From: an uncultured Spirochaetaceae bacterium
GTDB taxonomy: Bacteria; Spirochaetota; Spirochaetia; Treponematales; Treponemataceae
Length of the DNA stretch: 64,000 nucleotides
Direction of reading: 5' to 3'
Assembly (NCBI GenBank): GCA_902778325.1
Contig: CACYWZ010000008.1
Coordinates: forward strand, 1 to 64,000
Shown here piece after piece: positions 33,170 through 40,622 of this stretch. The position numbers were made by a program, and so were the translations under genes. The notes beneath the pieces are model-generated. The model was not told the origin of the DNA. It made no database searches and saw nothing but the letters and a program-made list of their open reading frames with translations. Each line of letters starts with the position of its first letter. Position 1 is the stretch's first letter.

Positions 33170-33206
33170 GACAGTAAGAAATAAATTTTTGCGGGGTCTT
33201 GAAAAA

Positions 33207-34307
33207 ATGTCTGGAAAGCTTGGAATTATTGCGCTTGAGTCTGCGCAAAATGCGGGTCGCGAAATCGACAATATTTTGAAGGAATGGCGAGGATGCGACG
33301 AGGAATTTTTGATTCCTGCCGAGTGTCCGCGTTTTGGCAGCGGAGAGGCAAAGGGGATTATAAAGGAATCGGTTCGGGACCTCGATTTGTACATTCTTGT
33401 CGACGTGTGCAATTCTTCGGTGGAATACACGATGGCGGGCGCAAAAAACAGGATGTCGCCCGACGACCATTATCAGGACTTAAAGCGCGTGATTGCTGCT
33501 TGCAACGGGCGGGCGGCGCGCATTACGGTTGTCATGCCGTTCCTTTACGAAAGCAGGCAGCACAGGCGAAACGCCCGAGAAAGTCTTGACTGCGCTCTTA
33601 TGCTCCGTGAGCTTGAGAACATGGGTGTTCGCGATATTATCACGTTCGACGCGCACGACCCGCGTGTTCAAAACGCAATTCCGCTTTCAAGTCTTGAGGA
33701 TGTCTCTCCTTCGTTCCAGTTTACGCAATGTCTTCTTTCTGAATACAGCGACTTGAAAATCGACAGCGCGCACATGATGTTCATCGCTCCAGACGAGGGC
33801 GCAATGCAAAGAGCGGTTTTTCTTGCGTCGATTTTTGGGCTTAACATCGGAATGTTTTACAAAAGGCGGGATTACGCGACTATTGTTGACGGAATGAATC
33901 CGATTGTGGCGCACGATTTTTGCGGGGAAAGCGTCGAGGGAAAGGACGTTATCGCTGTTGACGATATGATTGCCTCTGGCTCTTCTGTCATCGATGTCGC
34001 GCGGCAGCTCAAAGGCAGAGGCGCAAAGCGGGTTTTCATTTTTGCGACGTTCGGTCTTTTCACTCATGGCTTTGAAAAATTCGACAAGGCTTATGAGGAG
34101 GGGATTATCGACCGCATTTTCACATCGAATCTGATTTACCAGCCGAGCGAGCTTTCCGCAAAGCCGTGGTTCTGCTCTGTGAATATGAACCGCTATGTTG
34201 CGGCGATTATCGACACGCTGAACAAGGGGAGCAGTCTCAGAGGGCTTATCCGCCCTGCTCAGCGCATAAAGGATTTGATTTGCAGTTATCGCGCTCACGC
34301 AATGTGA
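33207..34307 (+). CDS. prs: Ribose-phosphate pyrophosphokinase (PRPP synthetase), long variant
   Basis: The enzyme makes PRPP from ribose-5-phosphate and ATP for nucleotide, His and Trp synthesis. The 366-residue protein is longer than the usual 310-320. It keeps the core motifs: LYILVDVCNS, MPFLYESRQHRRNARES, TFDAHDPRVQ, VIAVDDMIASGSSVIDVA (PRPP loop) and KRVFIFATFG. The ATG at 33207 is preferred over a TTG at 33168 that lies in the leader hairpin region. Its 3' end overlaps the opposing mgtE gene by 13 bases. Confidence 0.88.
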   Translation: MSGKLGIIALESAQNAGREIDNILKEWRGCDEEFLIPAECPRFGSGEAKGIIKESVRDLDLYILVDVCNSSVEYTMAGAKNRMSPDDHYQDLKRVIAACNGRAARITVVMPFLYESRQHRRNARESLDCALMLRELENMGVRDIITFDAHDPRVQNAIPLSSLEDVSPSFQFTQCLLSEYSDLKIDSAHMMFIAPDEGAMQRAVFLASIFGLNIGMFYKRRDYATIVDGMNPIVAHDFCGESVEGKDVIAVDDMIASGSSVIDVARQLKGRGAKRVFIFATFGLFTHGFEKFDKAYEEGIIDRIFTSNLIYQPSELSAKPWFCSVNMNRYVAAIIDTLNKGSSLRGLIRPAQRIKDLICSYRAHAM

Positions 34308-35653
34308 AATATTGCGCGCGCAATGTTGAAATAGATGATGAGGGAAACAGCGTCCACGATTGTCGTGATGAGAGGCGCTGCCATCATCGCAGGGTCAATC
34401 TTGAGCTGCTTTGCAAGAATCGGAAGCAGGCAGCCGAGCGTCTTTGCAAGCATTACGGTGCAGCACATCGCAAGCGATACTGTGAGGGCGACCATAAATG
34501 TCGCGCCTTTGTACATCAAGAAGATACGGGCAAAGTTCACACCGCCCAAGATAATGCCGACGATAAGGCTCACTCTTATTTCTTTCCACAAAACTTTCAG
34601 CCAATCGCGCGGAGAGAGCTCGCCGACTGTCATTCCGCGAATGATGAGCGTGCTCGCTTGGCTTCCGCTGTTTCCGCCTGTGTCGGTGAGCATTGGGATA
34701 AACGTAACGAGGAGCGGGATTGCGACGAAAGCCTCCTCATAATGACCGAGGATGCCGCCTGTAAGCATTCCGCTAATCATCAAAACCAGAAGCCACACAA
34801 TGCGATGTCCCGCAAGCTCGAAGACGCCCGTCTTGAGATACGGCTTTTCGCTCGGCTGCAAAGCCGCCATCTTTTCGATATCCTCTGTCGCCTCGTCTTC
34901 CATGACGTCAACCGCGTCGTCGACTGTAACGATACCGACAAGGCGGCTTTCTGCGTCCACGACGGGCAGAGAGAGAAAATTATACTTGTTGAACATTTCG
35001 GCGACATGCTCTTGGTCGTCGGTCGTTTTGACGCTGATGACGTCCTTGTCCATTATGTCTTCAACAAGAGTGTCATCGCGAGCAAGGAGCAAGTCTTTGA
35101 ATGTGACGAGTCCTTCAAGGCGGCGCTGCAAGTCTGTGACGTATACGGTGTAGATTGTTTCCATATCGTTTGCGAGCCGCTTTATGCGCGTGATTGAATC
35201 GCGGACGGTCATCTCTTTTTTGAGGTCGATGAACTCCGCTGTCATCATCGCGCCTGCCGAAGAGTCAGGATAGCGTAGGAATTTGTTAATGAGTTCGCGT
35301 GTTGATGGTGTTGCGCGCTGCAAAATGCGCTTTACGATATTCGCAGGCATTTCGCCGACGATATCGACCATATCGTCCACAGCGATATCTTCGACGATTG
35401 CCGAAAGTTGTTGGTCTGTTAATGAATCAATGAGCGATTCTTGGTTCTCGCTCGGAAGCGCTGCAAAAACGTCGGCAGCAACTTCCTTTCCTGCGAGGCT
35501 GAATACCAGCATTTGCTGAGCCTCAGGAAGTGCGGAGATAAAGTCCGCTGTATCAACTTCGTTCAAATGCGACAATTTCTCGCGAAGCTGAACGTATTTT
35601 CGGCTTGACGCCAGCTCAAGAAGCTCGTCCTTGTTGTAAGAATATTTCTGCAT
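34295..35653 (-). CDS. mgtE: Magnesium transporter MgtE
   Basis: MgtE is a Mg2+-gated Mg2+ channel. The 452-residue protein has the helical N domain (about 10-130), paired CBS domains (about 135-255; VYVTDLQRRLEGLVTF, LPVVDAESRLVGIVTVDDA) and five membrane helices with the pore segment LTDTGGNSGSQAST near 330. Acidic residues of the N and CBS domains sense Mg2+. The ATG at 35653 lacks a Shine-Dalgarno. A 58-base pyrimidine-rich spacer separates it from a short translated leader ORF (35712-35768), which suggests regulated or coupled expression. Confidence 0.93.
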   Translation of the reverse strand: MQKYSYNKDELLELASSRKYVQLREKLSHLNEVDTADFISALPEAQQMLVFSLAGKEVAADVFAALPSENQESLIDSLTDQQLSAIVEDIAVDDMVDIVGEMPANIVKRILQRATPSTRELINKFLRYPDSSAGAMMTAEFIDLKKEMTVRDSITRIKRLANDMETIYTVYVTDLQRRLEGLVTFKDLLLARDDTLVEDIMDKDVISVKTTDDQEHVAEMFNKYNFLSLPVVDAESRLVGIVTVDDAVDVMEDEATEDIEKMAALQPSEKPYLKTGVFELAGHRIVWLLVLMISGMLTGGILGHYEEAFVAIPLLVTFIPMLTDTGGNSGSQASTLIIRGMTVGELSPRDWLKVLWKEIRVSLIVGIILGGVNFARIFLMYKGATFMVALTVSLAMCCTVMLAKTLGCLLPILAKQLKIDPAMMAAPLITTIVDAVSLIIYFNIARAIFHIA

Positions 35654-35711
35654 TGTGAATTTTTAAGACACGAAGAGCAAAAGCAACAAAAGAATACTTG
35701 ACCGAAAGGAA

Positions 35712-35768
35712 TTAAAAACGGTACGGAGGAGGGTATTCAATGTTGGAACTCGCACTACTGTCCGGCAT
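35712..35768 (-). CDS. Candidate leader peptide of mgtE with Pro-Pro-Pro motif
   Basis: The 18-residue peptide is MPDSSASSNIEYPPPYRF. GGAGG lies 6 bases before the ATG, the best ribosome binding site in the region, while mgtE itself has none. The Pro triplet is preceded by Glu-Tyr; consecutive prolines slow ribosomes, and Pro-rich leaders (MgtL, MgtP) sense Mg2+ in Salmonella. The Pro codons (CCTCCTCCG) could also pair with the GGAGG of the leader itself. Function is inferred from position and sequence; no homology is claimed. Confidence 0.55.
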   Translation of the reverse strand: MPDSSASSNIEYPPPYRF

Positions 35769-35779
35769 AGATAACCTCC

Positions 35780-35811
35780 AAAAAAAGATAACGGCTCTCT
35801 ATCCAGCCGCT
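35780..35811 (-). promoter_or_regulatory. Terminator-like hairpin at the 5' end of the mgtE leader
   Basis: Minus-strand RNA: AGCGGCU (35811-35805) pairs with AGCCGUU (35796-35790), then AUC and seven U. It begins within about 5 bases of the predicted transcript start and ends just before the leader-peptide ribosome binding site. Confidence 0.45.
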
Positions 35812-35822
35812 TTGCAAAACCA

Positions 35823-35851
35823 ATAATAGCATAAAATGAGGTTGAGTGCAA
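35823..35851 (-). promoter_or_regulatory. Promoter of mgtE
   Basis: -35 TTGCAC (35851-35846), 17-base spacer, -10 TATTAT (35828-35823) on the minus strand. Start predicted near 35816, about 160 bases before mgtE. Its -35 box overlaps that of the divergent Rsm22-like gene. Confidence 0.6.
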
Positions 35852-35871
35852 GATTGCTCTTTTGATATAAT
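35842..35871 (+). promoter_or_regulatory. Promoter of the Rsm22-like gene
   Basis: -35 TTGAGT (35842-35847), 18-base spacer, -10 TATAAT (35866-35871). The ATG at 35883 is 11 bases downstream, so the transcript would have a leader of only 4-5 bases and no Shine-Dalgarno. Confidence 0.5.
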
Positions 35872-35882
35872 GCGCTCTATCT

Positions 35883-37058
35883 ATGGTGCAAAAATCAAAA
35901 CCAAGAGCGGAAAACAAAAAGCCGCTTTCAATTCTCGACCATCACATAAAGACGCTTGAAGCGCTCGAAGGAAAAGCGAGTAAAAAAACAGCCCGCGCTC
36001 TATTCGACCTTCAGCGCGGGCTCACAGGGGAGCGCGTTCTTGCAGGACAAGGTTATATGGACAATGCGCGTCTTTTGGACGCATACGTCGCGTATTATTT
36101 TCCTGTGTCATATCAGCAGATTTCGCACGCAGCAAAGCACATTTGCACAAAAAAAAGCGAGGTCAACATTCTCGATTTCGGCTGTGGACCTGGAGCGGCG
36201 TCTGCGGCTATCATCGACAAAATCAGAAGCGGCAATCCAGAGTGCAAAATCAGTCTTGCTCTCATCGATGCAAGCGAAAGCGCGCTCAAAACAGCCGTAG
36301 CGTTTTTCAAAGCGGAATACAAAAACATCAAAGTCAAAGCGATAAAATCCAATTTTGAAAAAGAAAGCGTTGTGGATGCGCTAAAAAAAGCTGAGATTAG
36401 CGAAAGGTTCGATATTGGCGTAAGCTGCCATTTGTTCAATGAGCTCTGGAAAGACAAAAGCGACAAAATAGAGCGCCGCACCGCATTCGCCGAAAGCGCA
36501 TTGTCAGCGCTAAAGGACGACGGCGAGATGATTTTGTGTGAGCCGAGCCTTCTTGAAACAAGCCGCGACTTAATCGCCGTCCGCGACAAAATCGTCGAAC
36601 ACGGCTTTTTCGTAAAAGCGCCCTGCCCTTCTTGCCACGCTTGCCCTGCGCTAAAAGCAGGCGAAAATCACACTTGCCACGCAGAATATCCTGTGGAGGA
36701 CGCTGGAAGTATCGCGTATCTTGCAAAAAAAGCCAAACTCGACAGAACAAGTGTCAAAATGACATATTTCGTCTTTTCAAAAAGCGAGGCAAAACACGAA
36801 GAAAACGCAGAAACAGACGCAAAATCTCTAAAAGCAATTGTCGTTTCTGATGCAATGCTCAACAAAGCGGGAAGAATCCGCTTTATTTTGTGCGACGGCG
36901 AGAAAAGAATCGCTGTTTCAGCAAAAAAAGACGACGAAAGAGCCAAGAAAATCGGCTTTTTTGACTTAAAGCGAATGGATTTTGTGCAATTTTCAAATCT
37001 TGAGGAGCGCGGGGAGGCATTCGGAATCAAAAGCGAAAGCACATTGACGCACTTTTGA
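35883..37058 (+). CDS. Rsm22-like small-subunit ribosomal methyltransferase family protein
   Basis: The 391-residue protein has a Rossmann methyltransferase core (ILDFGCGPGAASAAI near 95, LALIDASESALK near 125, DIGVSCHLFNELW near 180, MILCEPSLLE near 220). A Cys-rich segment follows (APCPSCHACPALK...HTCHAE), matching the iron-sulfur-type motif of Rsm22 proteins. Rsm22 is linked to ribosome small-subunit assembly in mitochondria; bacterial members are little studied. The C-terminal domain (about 300-391) is beta-rich and basic. The start has no Shine-Dalgarno. Confidence 0.75.
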   Translation: MVQKSKPRAENKKPLSILDHHIKTLEALEGKASKKTARALFDLQRGLTGERVLAGQGYMDNARLLDAYVAYYFPVSYQQISHAAKHICTKKSEVNILDFGCGPGAASAAIIDKIRSGNPECKISLALIDASESALKTAVAFFKAEYKNIKVKAIKSNFEKESVVDALKKAEISERFDIGVSCHLFNELWKDKSDKIERRTAFAESALSALKDDGEMILCEPSLLETSRDLIAVRDKIVEHGFFVKAPCPSCHACPALKAGENHTCHAEYPVEDAGSIAYLAKKAKLDRTSVKMTYFVFSKSEAKHEENAETDAKSLKAIVVSDAMLNKAGRIRFILCDGEKRIAVSAKKDDERAKKIGFFDLKRMDFVQFSNLEERGEAFGIKSESTLTHF

Positions 37059-37081
37059 AAAACGCTCTGTCGCTGATTATC

Positions 37082-37110
37082 TTGCGATTAAAAGAGAGAT
37101 AATGTAAAAT
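37082..37110 (+). promoter_or_regulatory. Promoter of the OhrR-like gene (leaderless arrangement)
   Basis: -35 TTGCGA (37082-37087), 17-base spacer, -10 TAAAAT (37105-37110). Seven bases then separate it from the ATG at 37118, so transcription probably starts on the ATG. Confidence 0.6.
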
Positions 37111-37117
37111 CGCTTGT

Positions 37118-37585
37118 ATGGCAGAAGATATTTTGGAGCACTCAGAATCGCAGAATCTCGACAATCAGTTATGTTTCGCGCTTTATGTGTGCTCCAAGGA
37201 AATCATCAGGCGCTACAAGCCTCTTCTCGACCCGCTCGGGCTCACCTACACGAGTTACATCACAATGATGGCACTCTGGGAGCATGACGGCGTTCAGGTC
37301 AAGGAGTTGGGAAGTCGCCTTTTTCTTGACAGCGGCACACTGACGCCTCTTTTGAAAAAGATGGAAAAAGAGGGACTTGTGAAGCGCGAAAAAAACGCTG
37401 CCGACGAGCGAATCGTCATTATAACGCTGACACAAAAAGGACGGGACTTGCAAAAAAAATGCGCCCATATCCCAAAAGCGATGGCGTGCAATTCGCGCCT
37501 CGAAAAAGACAGCGCGCACATAATTCTCGCTTGCCTTCACAGCATGATGAAAGGGCTTGTGATGAAAGATAGCGACAATGACTAA
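37118..37585 (+). CDS. MarR-family organic-hydroperoxide regulator OhrR-like
   Basis: The 155-residue winged-helix protein begins with the OhrR signature LDNQLCFALYVCSKEI, where the Cys is the peroxide sensor (residue about 20). The wHTH core follows (LTYTSYITMMALWEHDG, VKELGSRLFLDSGTLTPLLK, EKEGLVKREKNAADER). In other bacteria oxidation of the Cys releases OhrR from DNA and induces the peroxidase gene ohr. No ohr gene is adjacent here. There is no Shine-Dalgarno. Confidence 0.88.
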   Translation: MAEDILEHSESQNLDNQLCFALYVCSKEIIRRYKPLLDPLGLTYTSYITMMALWEHDGVQVKELGSRLFLDSGTLTPLLKKMEKEGLVKREKNAADERIVIITLTQKGRDLQKKCAHIPKAMACNSRLEKDSAHIILACLHSMMKGLVMKDSDND

Positions 37586-37644
37586 ACTTTGCAACTAATC
37601 GTGCGGGCTTTTGCTTGCGCGAAAAATCAATACAAGGACTCAAT

Positions 37645-38781
37645 ATGAAATTAACATGTGGTATCGTCGGTCTTCCGAACGTCGGAAAGTCAACAATATT
37701 CAGTGCGCTCACCAAAGCACCCGCTGCGGCAGAGAATTATCCATTCTGTACAATCGACCCGAATGTCGGCGTTGTCGATTTGCCAGATGAAAGACTTGAT
37801 TTTATGTGCTCTGTCTTCCAGCCAAAAAAGAAAGTGCCTGCTTCAGTCGATTTCGTTGACATTGCGGGACTCATCAAGGGCGCAAGCAACGGCGAAGGCT
37901 TGGGAAACAAGTTCTTGGCAAATATCCGCGAAACCACGGTAATCGCTCACGTTGTGCGCTGCTTTGACGACCCAGACATTCAGCACGTTCGCGATGACGC
38001 AAAGACAGATGCTCCGATTGACCCAGAAAGCGATATTCTCACAATCGATTACGAGTTGGCTCAGGCTGACCTCGACACAATCAACAAGCGACAGGAAAAA
38101 GTAGTTAAGGCAATCCGCGCGCTCGGCGGCGAAGAGAAAAAGAAGTGGGCTTCTTATCTTACTGCTGTTGAAAAAATCAAGCCGCTTCTCGAAGACGGAA
38201 AATGCGCTCGCTTGGCAGAACTCACAGCTGACGAAAAGGCGGCTGTTTATGACTTGCAACTTTTGACAATGAAACCGCAGCTTTATGTTTGCAACATCGA
38301 CGAAGATTCTATCGAAAGCGGCACAAACAAATATGTCGAAGTCGTAAAAAAGCTTGCAGAAGCGGCAAAGAGCGAAGTCGTCGTGATTTGCGGTAAGTTC
38401 GAGGCGGATTTGTCTGACATCACAGAAGAAGCTGACCGCAAAGAGTTTATGGACAGCGTTGGCTTGAAAGAAAGCGGCTTGACCGTGCTTGCGAGAACCG
38501 CTTATCACTTGATGGGACTTCGCACATTCTTCACGGGCGGACCTGACGAGTGCCGTGCGTGGACAATCCACAATGGCGACACTGCTCCAAAGGCGGCGGG
38601 CGTTATTCACACGGACTTTGAGAAGGGATTTATCAAGGCGGAAGTCTACAGCGTGGAAGATTTGCGCGAGCTCAAGACAGAGGCTGCAATCAAAGCGGCA
38701 GGAAAATATCGTCAGGAGGGAAAAGAATACATCGTTCAGGACGGCGATGTGATTTTCTTTAAGTTCAACGTAACAAAATAA
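37645..38781 (+). CDS. ychF: Redox-regulated ATPase YchF
   Basis: YchF is an Obg-family ATPase (also called EngD) bound to ribosomes. The 378-residue protein has the P-loop GLPNVGKST near 8-16, FVDIAGLIKGAS near 65, a helical insert, LYVCNIDEDS near 212 in place of the usual GTPase NKxD (the basis of its ATP preference) and a C-terminal TGS-type domain with TDFEKGFIKAEVYS. AAGGA lies before the ATG at 37645. Confidence 0.94.
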   Translation: MKLTCGIVGLPNVGKSTIFSALTKAPAAAENYPFCTIDPNVGVVDLPDERLDFMCSVFQPKKKVPASVDFVDIAGLIKGASNGEGLGNKFLANIRETTVIAHVVRCFDDPDIQHVRDDAKTDAPIDPESDILTIDYELAQADLDTINKRQEKVVKAIRALGGEEKKKWASYLTAVEKIKPLLEDGKCARLAELTADEKAAVYDLQLLTMKPQLYVCNIDEDSIESGTNKYVEVVKKLAEAAKSEVVVICGKFEADLSDITEEADRKEFMDSVGLKESGLTVLARTAYHLMGLRTFFTGGPDECRAWTIHNGDTAPKAAGVIHTDFEKGFIKAEVYSVEDLRELKTEAAIKAAGKYRQEGKEYIVQDGDVIFFKFNVTK

Positions 38782-38806
38782 CAGTTTTTGGACTGCTCTC
38801 AATAAT

Positions 38807-38840
38807 TTTCCCCTCCCAATGCGGCGAGGGGGAATTTTTC
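38807..38840 (+). terminator. Terminator of ychF
   Basis: TTTTCCCCTC pairs with GAGGGGGAA, followed by five T. It begins 25 bases after the stop. Confidence 0.8.
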
Positions 38841-38940
38841 TCTGACAACGCTTTTCAAAAAAGCGCGTTTTTTATTTTTGCGCTTGCAAAAAAACAAAAA
38901 ACAGCATATCGCCGCAAAGAAAATTCAAAAGGAAGGAATT

Positions 38941-39846
38941 ATGGAATTATATCTAATCGGGCGAATTCTTCGGGAATTCAGAATCCGAAGAGGCTTGACG
39001 CAGGAAGATTTGGCTGATATTTGCTCACTTGCAACAATTTCAAGAATCGAAAACGGAAATCAAGTTCCGTCACGACGTCTTGTTGAAGCGCTTTTTCACA
39101 AAATGGGATTCTCAAGCCCCTCAAACGAAGTCCTCGCAAAAGATATAGAGCTACAACTTTGCTTTATCGAGCAAGAAATGTCAAAAATGTGCTCCGAAGG
39201 AAATCATGAGTTCAAGCACCTTCTTGAAGAATACAGCAACTGCGCAAAAGAAAAAAACATGAACGAGTTTGAGAAGCAAGTTTATCTGTTTTACTCTGCT
39301 GTTTACGAATCAGAGCACAACCACAAGCACGAAAAAGTGCTCGAAAAGCTCTTTGAAGCGCTGAATCTCACGTTCCCGAATTATTGGCAGGCGCAAAAAA
39401 GCAAAGAACGCAAAATCCTTTTGACGCAAAACGAGCTTTTGATTATCAGCAACATCGCCATCGAAAAATATGCCATGAAGCAGTGCGACGAAGCCATTTC
39501 GATAATGGAAGACATGAAAGAGTATTACGAAAACAACTTCATCGATGAAGAAGAGCGTGAAAAACATTTCGCCGTCGTGCTTCTTTCGCTTGCAGGCTGG
39601 TATGACAAGAAAAAAGATTATCAAAAAGCGCTCGAACTGTGCGATGAGGGAATATTGCACTGCTCGAAAGCCTCTCTTCCCGCCTTCATTCTCAACAGAG
39701 GCGGAATCCTTTGGTCAATGGACAAAAAAGAAGAGGGCATAAAGACAATGAAAGACGGTCTTCGCCTCTTTGAGTATCTTCAGCAAAACGAAAGATTGAA
39801 AAAAGTAAGGCAAGAAATAAAAAAAGTAATCGGACTTGACCTTTAA
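38941..39846 (+). CDS. RRNPP/Rgg-like HTH-TPR transcriptional regulator
   Basis: The 301-residue protein has an N-terminal XRE-type HTH (about 6-60: GRILREFRIRRGLTQEDLAD, TISRIENGNQVPSRRLVEAL). A long helical TPR-like region follows (about 75-300, e.g. LLSLAGWYDKKKDYQKALEL, AFILNRGGILWSMDKKEEGI). This is the layout of RRNPP regulators (Rgg, PlcR, PrgX), which bind a short peptide in the TPR groove. The start at 38941 is set by AAGGAAGGA. A 31-codon ORF with its own ribosome binding site follows after 88 bases and could encode the cognate peptide. Confidence 0.8.
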   Translation: MELYLIGRILREFRIRRGLTQEDLADICSLATISRIENGNQVPSRRLVEALFHKMGFSSPSNEVLAKDIELQLCFIEQEMSKMCSEGNHEFKHLLEEYSNCAKEKNMNEFEKQVYLFYSAVYESEHNHKHEKVLEKLFEALNLTFPNYWQAQKSKERKILLTQNELLIISNIAIEKYAMKQCDEAISIMEDMKEYYENNFIDEEEREKHFAVVLLSLAGWYDKKKDYQKALELCDEGILHCSKASLPAFILNRGGILWSMDKKEEGIKTMKDGLRLFEYLQQNERLKKVRQEIKKVIGLDL

Positions 39847-39934
39847 ACGCTTTAAGAAAAATTCCGCAAAATGATATGGCAATTCTAAAAGAGAAAGAAT
39901 ACACTTAGCGCCAATAAAACTTCGGAGAGATTTT

Positions 39935-40030
39935 ATGAGGCAACCTTTTCCGAATCTTTCGCTCAGCAAAGATTTCACAAAGGCAAAAAAAGCAATTTCT
40001 TTCATCATAATCGATATTACTCGCACCTAA
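39935..40030 (+). CDS. 31-residue candidate signal peptide for the RRNPP-like regulator
   Basis: The ATG has CGGAGAG five bases upstream. The product begins MRQPFPNLSLSKDF, has a basic stretch (TKAKKA) and ends in a hydrophobic run ISFIIIDITRT. Short hydrophobic C-termini of this type (…IIID… ) recall SHP-type peptides of Rgg systems. It lies directly downstream of the regulator, as cognate peptide genes often do. No export signal is obvious beyond the basic-hydrophobic tail, and the frame is short, so it may still be spurious. Confidence 0.45.
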   Translation: MRQPFPNLSLSKDFTKAKKAISFIIIDITRT

Positions 40031-40161
40031 AACACACAAAGCAAAACGGACACTGCTCTACACAAAAAAAGCAAAGATTTTATTTCTAATTTTGGAGGTT
40101 AGAAGAAATCGAACAACAAAAGTCCAATGAAAAAACACCGAAACTAAAAAAATCAAGAATT

Positions 40162-40195
40162 GCCCTGCATTTTTAACGCGGGGTCTTTTTTTTTT
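40162..40195 (+). terminator. Terminator downstream of the RRNPP-like locus
   Basis: CCCTGC pairs with GCGGGG (one G-T pair) over a 9-base loop, followed by about ten T. It ends the transcription unit before the repeat array. Confidence 0.7.
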
Positions 40196-40196
40196 G

Positions 40197-40538
40197 AAAA
40201 TGGAAAAAGGCGTCGGGACGTTCAGGCAAGCATTTTCCAAATGGAAAAAGGCGTCAGGAAGTTCGGGCAAGCATTTTCCAAATGGAAAAAGTGTGTCGGG
40301 AAAGTCGGGCAAGCATTTTCCAAATGGAAAAAGTGCGTCAGGAAGTTCGGGCGAGCATTTTCCAAGTGGAAAAAGTGTGTCGGGAAAGTCGGGCGAGCAT
40401 TTTCCAAATGGAAAAAGTGCGTCGGGACGTTCGGTCGACCTTTTGGGATTTCCCAAAGCGCTGTCCGAGTGTTCCGACGACCTTTTGGGATTTGCAAAAA
40501 TGCTGTCCGAGCATTCCGACGACCTTTTGGGATTTTTG
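40197..40538. repeat. 42-bp tandem arrays (two unit types) upstream of the A2M lipoprotein gene
   Basis: Five to six units contain the palindrome TTTTCCAAATGGAAAA and repeat at 42 bases (40197-about 40430). Three further units of a second type, centred on GACCTTTTGGGATTT, also repeat at 42 bases up to 40538. No stop codon occurs in most of the six frames because 42 is a multiple of 3. There is no sign of translation. The A2M promoter starts 14 bases after the array. Confidence 0.92.
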
Positions 40539-40551
40539 AACGAAATGTATC

Positions 40552-40581
40552 TTGATAAAGAAAAATATTTCTTGCTATACT
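40552..40581 (+). promoter_or_regulatory. Promoter of the A2M/pbpC operon
   Basis: -35 TTGATA (40552-40557), 18-base spacer, extended -10 TGCTATACT (hexamer 40576-40581). The leader to the ATG at 40623 is about 35 bases. Confidence 0.65.
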
Positions 40582-40622
40582 TTAAGCAAAATGAAATGAA
40601 GTTCTTTCAAGAGAGGTTTATT

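Noticed and set aside
34166..35197. A 343-codon plus-strand frame opposite mgtE
   Set aside because: Antisense to a well-conserved transporter; His/Arg/Cys-rich product, no motifs.
35654..35830. Possible M-box Mg2+ riboswitch in the mgtE leader
   Set aside because: The leader is about 160 bases and shows none of the conserved M-box segments; the short ORF explains the region better.
37843..38802. 319-codon minus-strand frame opposite ychF
   Set aside because: Antisense to a highly conserved gene and without domains.
40108..40176. 22-codon frame starting with ATC, with GGAGG 8 bases ahead
   Set aside because: ATC is a very rare start; the frame runs into a terminator. Kept only as a curiosity.
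40058..40456. Minus-strand frame with repeats of FHLENA
   Set aside because: It is the translated 42-bp array, with no start signal or conservation.
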